Position numbers and translations under genes: made by a program
Notes under the pieces: model-generated
Told to the model about the DNA's origin: nothing
Seen by the model: the letters and a program-made list of their open reading frames with translations, nothing else
Database searches by the model: none
NCBI GenBank assembly: GCA_002189035.1
Contig: NEEC01000004.1
Span: 4,154,001-4,218,000, forward strand
Source of the DNA: Utricularia gibba
Taxonomy: Eukaryota > Streptophyta > Magnoliopsida > Lamiales > Lentibulariaceae
DNA: 64,000 nt
Direction: 5' to 3'
Shown: piece after piece, positions 58,766-64,000 of the stretch
Numbering within the stretch: position 1 is the first letter of the stretch
Layout: every line of letters starts with the position of its first letter

Positions 58766-61700
58766 CGTGTCAACAAAAAGGATGAAATCTATCAGCTTGA
58801 AACCTTCAGCCAGTAGGCTTCAACAGCTCATTAGATAAAGAACAAGGAAGCATGAGTGAACATGAATCAAGTCCTCTCAGAGCAACATAGCTCCACCATT
58901 CATGCAAGTAACACCTACAAAAACCATATAAAAAATTACAAATAAGCTAATAAAAAAATTCACAAAGAACTCTACAGGTTTCTAAAAGGAACCAACAAGT
59001 TACCCACAGACTCAGTCGCCAATCTCATAAATGTCTCCACCCATTCCTTTGTTTTTTTTTTTTTTTCCCGCTGCTCAAGAAATAAAAACGGATTGCATAA
59101 TTGTACGCAGCGGATTCAGAAGTAAGAGAAGCTACAATGGCTAATAAAGGACTTCGCTTTCATTAAATCTAGTTTCCCTTGTCATTGTCGCAACCAAGGC
59201 TAGAGAGTGAATCAACAGCAAAAAAAAGAAAACGAAAAACCACAACCCCTTTAATGCCAATCCCTATGCAAGAAAAAGAATCACAGGGGCTGCAAACCAA
59301 GAACAAAGAGAAGTTGGCAAAATGGAAATTTGCTACTTCCCCACTAACATCAGAAAAGAGAGAATGAAGATGTCGGATCGCTCCCTTCGGTGGGAGTGAG
59401 CTTGAGAAGTGGACAACAGAACAAACCCCTTTAAAAAACTATTTTCACTTTTTTTTCTTTTAAAATTAATTAATCAGCATATATACATATAAATAACTTT
59501 ATTAGTATTTTAAATGGTAAAAAATATAGTCAATAAATTGTGATAGCTGTTATTTAATAGAATTTAATTCAATTAATATAAAAAACTATTCATGTTGAAT
59601 AAATTAATGTTTTTTAAACATCAGACATTACACGATTATAGAGTCAATTTTGTTTTCATAATTTTTTGAATTCATTCTATTTAATTTTTGAAAATTCTAA
59701 TCTTTAATAGTTATGTAATAAAATCAAAACTTAAGATTCTATAATTAACTTTATAAATTATTGAATTTCTCGAATCTATGAATATTTCTATAATTTGAAA
59801 TTGTGTTTTATATTATGTGAATAAAATCCATTTGAGATTTCAAAATTATTTTTTAGAATAATCTAAATTATATTATAAAATTTAATAAAATAAAAATATA
59901 TATTATATATTTAATTATTAAATTATGAATAACTTAATATTTTTGGAATAAATGAAACAATAAATATTATAATTTTTTCAATTAATATTTTATTTAATCA
60001 TTAAAACATATATTCAAAACATTCAATAATTTATAAAGTTAATCTTCTAATTTATAATGTTTAATCTAGTAGTGTTAGTAATCGTATAGGTGGGAGTTCA
60101 CCGGATTTAACCTGTGGGCTACTTCGCTGAAAGGAAGTTCCAAGCCACCGTTCCCCAACGAGAGCTGCTCCTCGGGATTGTGGGAAACTTGTTACATTTT
60201 AAAACATTACTCTAAAGTTAATTTCTGGAAAATTGAAAGTTCTGATATAATAATAACTTATATATGTTTGAAAATATTTTTAAATGATTAATTATAAAAT
60301 TATTTCATGTTTATAATATAAAAAATAAAAATTAATTTTAATAAATAAATCATATATTTATTCATATTTATTAATAATTATATCTTAAAAATTTATAATT
60401 TAAAAATATTTTTTATATATCATATATATTATAAAAAATTTTCATAATTTTTAAATTATAATTTACGTTATTATTTTAATTTAAATATATTTATATTAAA
60501 ATTAAATTTTAAAAATCAAGATAAATAAATTATTTATCATATTACCAATTTATTATTTATTAAAAAATATGTAACTATAATTTTAATTTTAGAATTGTTT
60601 CTTGAAAATCAATTATTATAAAAAAATTATCATTTCATGCTTTTTATACAAATTTACTGATTTTAAAAAATTAATTCTCGTAAAATAGAATTTGATATGC
60701 ATTAAAAAATAAAAAACCAATAGAATTAATTATAAATAGAATTGATTTCAATGATTTTCAAAAATTAATTTAATCCATGTCTAGCTCATTCTTTGATCCT
60801 ACCAACCCGATGGTAATAGCGCTCGCGGGGATTGAAGGCATCCGCATATCCAACGGGATTTGAGAATTGAAAACCAAACACAATCATGAAGCTATGGACT
60901 TAAATCACATGTGCTCTATGCTTGAAACTCGTTATAAAACATGACAAAGAATGTTCGGTAATAATTACTTTCTATTGATTTTATTTTTTGAAGAATAGAA
61001 TTATTTCTAACACAATAGAATAGGAAATTATGTACTATGGAGAAAAATTTAATCATGTTTTATGAGAAAAATACTACCAAATTATTGAAATAATCATTAC
61101 AAGAACCAGACATTTTTGTTATAATATTAGTATTTTGGCATGTGTTTTTTATTTTCCTTATGCTCTATTATTCATGAATTTGAATGAGTAAATAATCAAA
61201 AAATATTAATCATTAATATTTTGATAAAACTAAGTCTCATCATTTTATATAAATTTTTTATTTTATCCTCATTGACAAAATATATCTCAAAAGTTTCACA
61301 TATCGAATATAATTAATTCATAAAGTTTGACATATTAAATACACTTAATTCCCAAACTTTTATATGTTAAACATTTTTAGTTTCCCACTATTTGAAATCA
61401 TTTGTATAATGAGTCTGTATTATTTAATAACTAAACACAATTGGAAATTAATTTTATTAAATTTTTTAATGATTGGAAACTATTAATACCAATTATTTCA
61501 AAAAAAAAGAAAATAATTGAACCAAACTGTTTATATAAATAATGAGTAATAATTTTTTTATTTGAAATAATAGGGATTAATTATATCAGATTTTGAAATA
61601 GTAAAAAATATTTTTATAATTTTCATAAACAGTATAAAGTAATTATATTACCGAATGTCTGAGTTTATTGCATTTTTCTGAATTTTAGAAAAATAACGTA

Positions 61701-61873
61701 AGTATTCAAAGATCATTTCTTTTTAAATATTGTCTAATGGTTAGAATAAGAACACTCCATGATTTTTTTCATTTTTTAAATTATTATTCGGAAATTCGAG
61801 GTTACAACATGGTAGTAGTGCATGGAAGCAGCATCGTCGTCTTCACCCCTCCCAGATCATTCGATGTCGACGA
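58766..61873. other. RDR6 upstream region and AT-rich spacer with GC-richer islands
   Basis: To about 59430 lies the RDR6 leader and promoter, gene-like in composition. From 59440 to 61800 the DNA is strongly A/T-rich, interrupted by two islands at about 60070-60195 and 60775-60870 (see findings). No gene is supported. Confidence 0.5.
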
Positions 61874-64000
61874 TTAGTTTCTTCGATTCCATGGATGTAG
61901 ATAATATAATGGGAAATAGATCACCGCATAAACCAGGACTGCCAGTACCACTACAAGAATCCGAATCTTCGCCGGCAGAATTTTTTGGGATCTGAGATGA
62001 GAATCAGATTTGCATAAAAGGCTATCAACAAGAAGGCGACGGCAATGGCCAGGAAGATGAGGCCAAACATCACTTTGTTCGGCAACAATCTCATGAAATC
62101 CATGGGCCTGAACGGAGAGGTGAATACGTTCACGAATATTGCGATGGTGGCGATGGCGGAGATCAGGGCGGCATTACTGGAATCGATGAAAACTGTGAAC
62201 GTGCTCCTATCTTTGAAATTCGGCATCCCATCGGGACTGTTGCCGCCGGGAAATGTGATAACCCCTGCGAATGCAACCGTGGCCACCAGTGACGCCACGA
62301 AGGAGCATGAAGTCACGATGGAAAGAATCCAGTTCTTTTCCTTCTCCACAAGCTCGCGATGCTCTTCTAGGAACACAGCCCAAGGAGTTTTCTTATCTTC
62401 ATTCAAGCCCATCTTTTGCAAGGATGCACTATATCCTCAATTGCCTGGACACAAAGAAGCACAATCAATATTGCCAGTCAGTCAAAACAGACATATGGAT
62501 GATCCAAGAGGAAGAGAGCAACAATACAGTCACTTAATCAAATGAGATAAAAAAAAAAAGATGGTCGACGAGTTCCATGTTTTCATCCATTATCACCTGA
62601 AACCATAGCAACTCGCGCCGCATCTCGAAGATGGTGTCGCGGTAAGTATAATGGTAGCTTTGTTTCGGATTACGTGCCACCAAATGCAGCAAATTATTGC
62701 TCCTTTCTCGGTAAAATCCGCACCACATGTTGTTTCCCCCTTGCACGTACCGTTTTTGTAGGAACTCGAATATCTTTCTCCGGCGATGCATCAAGGCTAG
62801 TTTGATCGCAGTAGTGCCGTCGTCGTCGCTAAAGTTGATAGCATCCGGATGCGAATCAACTATCTCTTTCACAATCTCAATCACCCCGTTCTGCGTAGCG
62901 ACGAAGAGCGGTTCCATGAGAAAATCTTTAGCTCGTCCGTGGGCTTCCACATTGATCACTTCACACAGCTTTTTCACAAGCGGGACTGCTTGGCAATTCC
63001 GATTTCCTGCAATTTCTGAAACTTGTGATTCCTGAAGTACGAATCCAACTTTCAATAATAGTAGTGCCACCTGGTGATGGCGTCTCCGAAATTATATCCG
63101 TCTCTGGACTACCTAGAAACCGAGATTAGATTTGTTCACTGGTTCTAGAAACCCAGAGCTCGAAATGTATTTTTCCAGGCAAGCAGGCTTACAGTAGTAA
63201 AAAAGGGATTTCAAGATCCCGAGTTTCATCACACTTCGAAAGGCAGAGGAGTTCCATGCCAGCATGTTCAATGGGAGGCACATTGTTTCCCTGCTCATAG
63301 CAAGATATCGTTTTTTCTCCACCATCCACAGAGCGAGATCTGGAAACAAGAGCCATACTCCTCAAATGGGAATCATTTTCATCCGTTCAAACCAATGTTT
63401 GGGCAGTTTTCAGTGCATACCGTAAAGCTGGAAACTAAGAGCGAAATCCATGAATGATACCGCACCTGGTCCTTCAAGCACATCATCCATGTTTGTTTTC
63501 ATTTTCTCCATGAAAAGAAAGGTCATACTTTTATGGAGTTTCGCGGCGGCCAAGTGCACCGGCAGCAACGACTCCTTGTTCCTAGTCGCCAGCAGCACGC
63601 TGTTCTTCTCCACCAGAAGCTTAGCATCCTCTAAGCGCCCGTACTCCGCCGCGATGTGAAGCGGCGTGTTGCCCTGGTCGTCACCCAAGTTCAACTTGTC
63701 CCTGGGCATGAGCTCCACCAAATGTCTAATAATCCAAGGCTTTGGATTCGATTTCACTGCGACCATCAGGAGATTCTGACTCTTGGGCGGTAATGGCGTC
63801 CACAGTGCGTCGGGATGGTGTCTCGCAAAGTTCATCACAATCCCCATTCTCCGTTCGAAACGTAATCCGGTAGATCTGAATCCAGTTAACAATGATCTTG
63901 CAAATCAGACATCAGGACAAGAGATAAAAGCAAACATCATTTAGGGATGGGGCACCTTCAAGCGCTGGTTCATGCAACTGTGGATAGTAGCGAAGTGGAA
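61874..64000 (-). CDS. Ankyrin-repeat membrane protein with PGG domain, 3' part (frame broken as given)
   Basis: Multi-exon gene entering from the right edge. Supported pieces: 64000-63956 (RYYPQLHEPALE), 63875-63421 (ankyrin repeats: DDQGNTPLHIAAEYGRLEDA, LLPVHLAAAKLHKS), about 63339-63193, an exon from about 63050 to 62597 (ankyrin-like: EPLFVATQNGVIEIVKEIV, DDDGTTAIKLALMHRR, NLLHLVARNP), and 62444-61874 (PGG domain: TPWAVFLEEHRELVEKEKNW, SCSFVASLVATVAFAGVITF, then further hydrophobic segments). This is the ACD6/ITN1-like group, often tied to defence and salt responses, with ankyrin repeats in the cytosol and a membrane C-terminus. Breaks at 63842-63845, 62422-62423 and 61981-61986 are each repaired by one base. 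The corrected C-terminus ends at 61874. The junction between 63193 and 63050 is unresolved. Confidence 0.85.

Noticed and set aside
62045-62545. 166-codon open frame on the plus strand
   Set aside because: It is antisense to the PGG-domain exon, which is clearly coding on the minus strand.
1-64000. A novel multi-gene system or biosynthetic cluster
   Set aside because: Neighbouring genes belong to unrelated families with separate promoters on both strands. Apart from the PDR tandem pair there is no functional grouping that the sequence supports.

Overview
The window is nuclear DNA of a flowering plant. It shows spliced genes with GT-AG introns, very AT-rich spacers, and plant-only families: PDR-type ABCG transporters, PORR, BURP, FLZ, SHN-type AP2/ERF, a PPR protein and RDR6. 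I cannot name the species. I see no rRNA, complete tRNA, CRISPR array or intact transposon.

Layout, left to right. A PP2A B' (B56) regulatory subunit gene runs off the left edge (minus). Then come a RING E3 ligase with membrane segments (plus), an acidic/Lys-rich protein of unknown function (minus), and a PORR organellar RNA-splicing-type protein (plus). A tandem pair of full-size PDR/ABCG transporters follows (plus, 11.4-17.5 kb and 19.9-25.8 kb). Next are an FLZ zinc-finger gene (minus), a TauE/SafE membrane transporter (minus), a BURP/RD22-like gene (plus), a small secreted Pro/Lys/Phe-rich protein (minus), an AP180/ANTH clathrin-assembly gene (minus) divergent from a PPR gene (plus), a DUF4050-type gene (minus), a SHN/WIN1-type ERF (plus), RDR6 (minus), and an ankyrin-repeat/PGG membrane protein that runs off the right edge (minus). 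The genes are not an operon. Their functional links are loose: several belong to families tied to biotic or abiotic stress or to surface chemistry.

The strongest unexplained signal crosses gene boundaries. Eight of the fourteen genes carry reading-frame breaks, sixteen in total. Fifteen are repaired by adding one base, thirteen of them a G or C placed next to an identical base; one (PPR) is repaired by removing one C. After correction every gene whose exon chain I could close has a length divisible by three and family-typical size (for example 1199 residues for RDR6). Because the breaks hit genes that are normally conserved, and share one type, systematic single-base undercalling in the source sequence is the simplest reading; true pseudogenization of individual genes, mainly the two PDR copies, remains possible. 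The PDR pair has further oddities: copy 1 lacks an ATG, and copy 2 lacks the AG of one splice acceptor next to a 17-base copy of its own Walker A coding sequence.

The spacers are mostly AT-rich DNA with a few diverged repeats, some GC-richer islands of unknown nature, and recognisable promoter elements.
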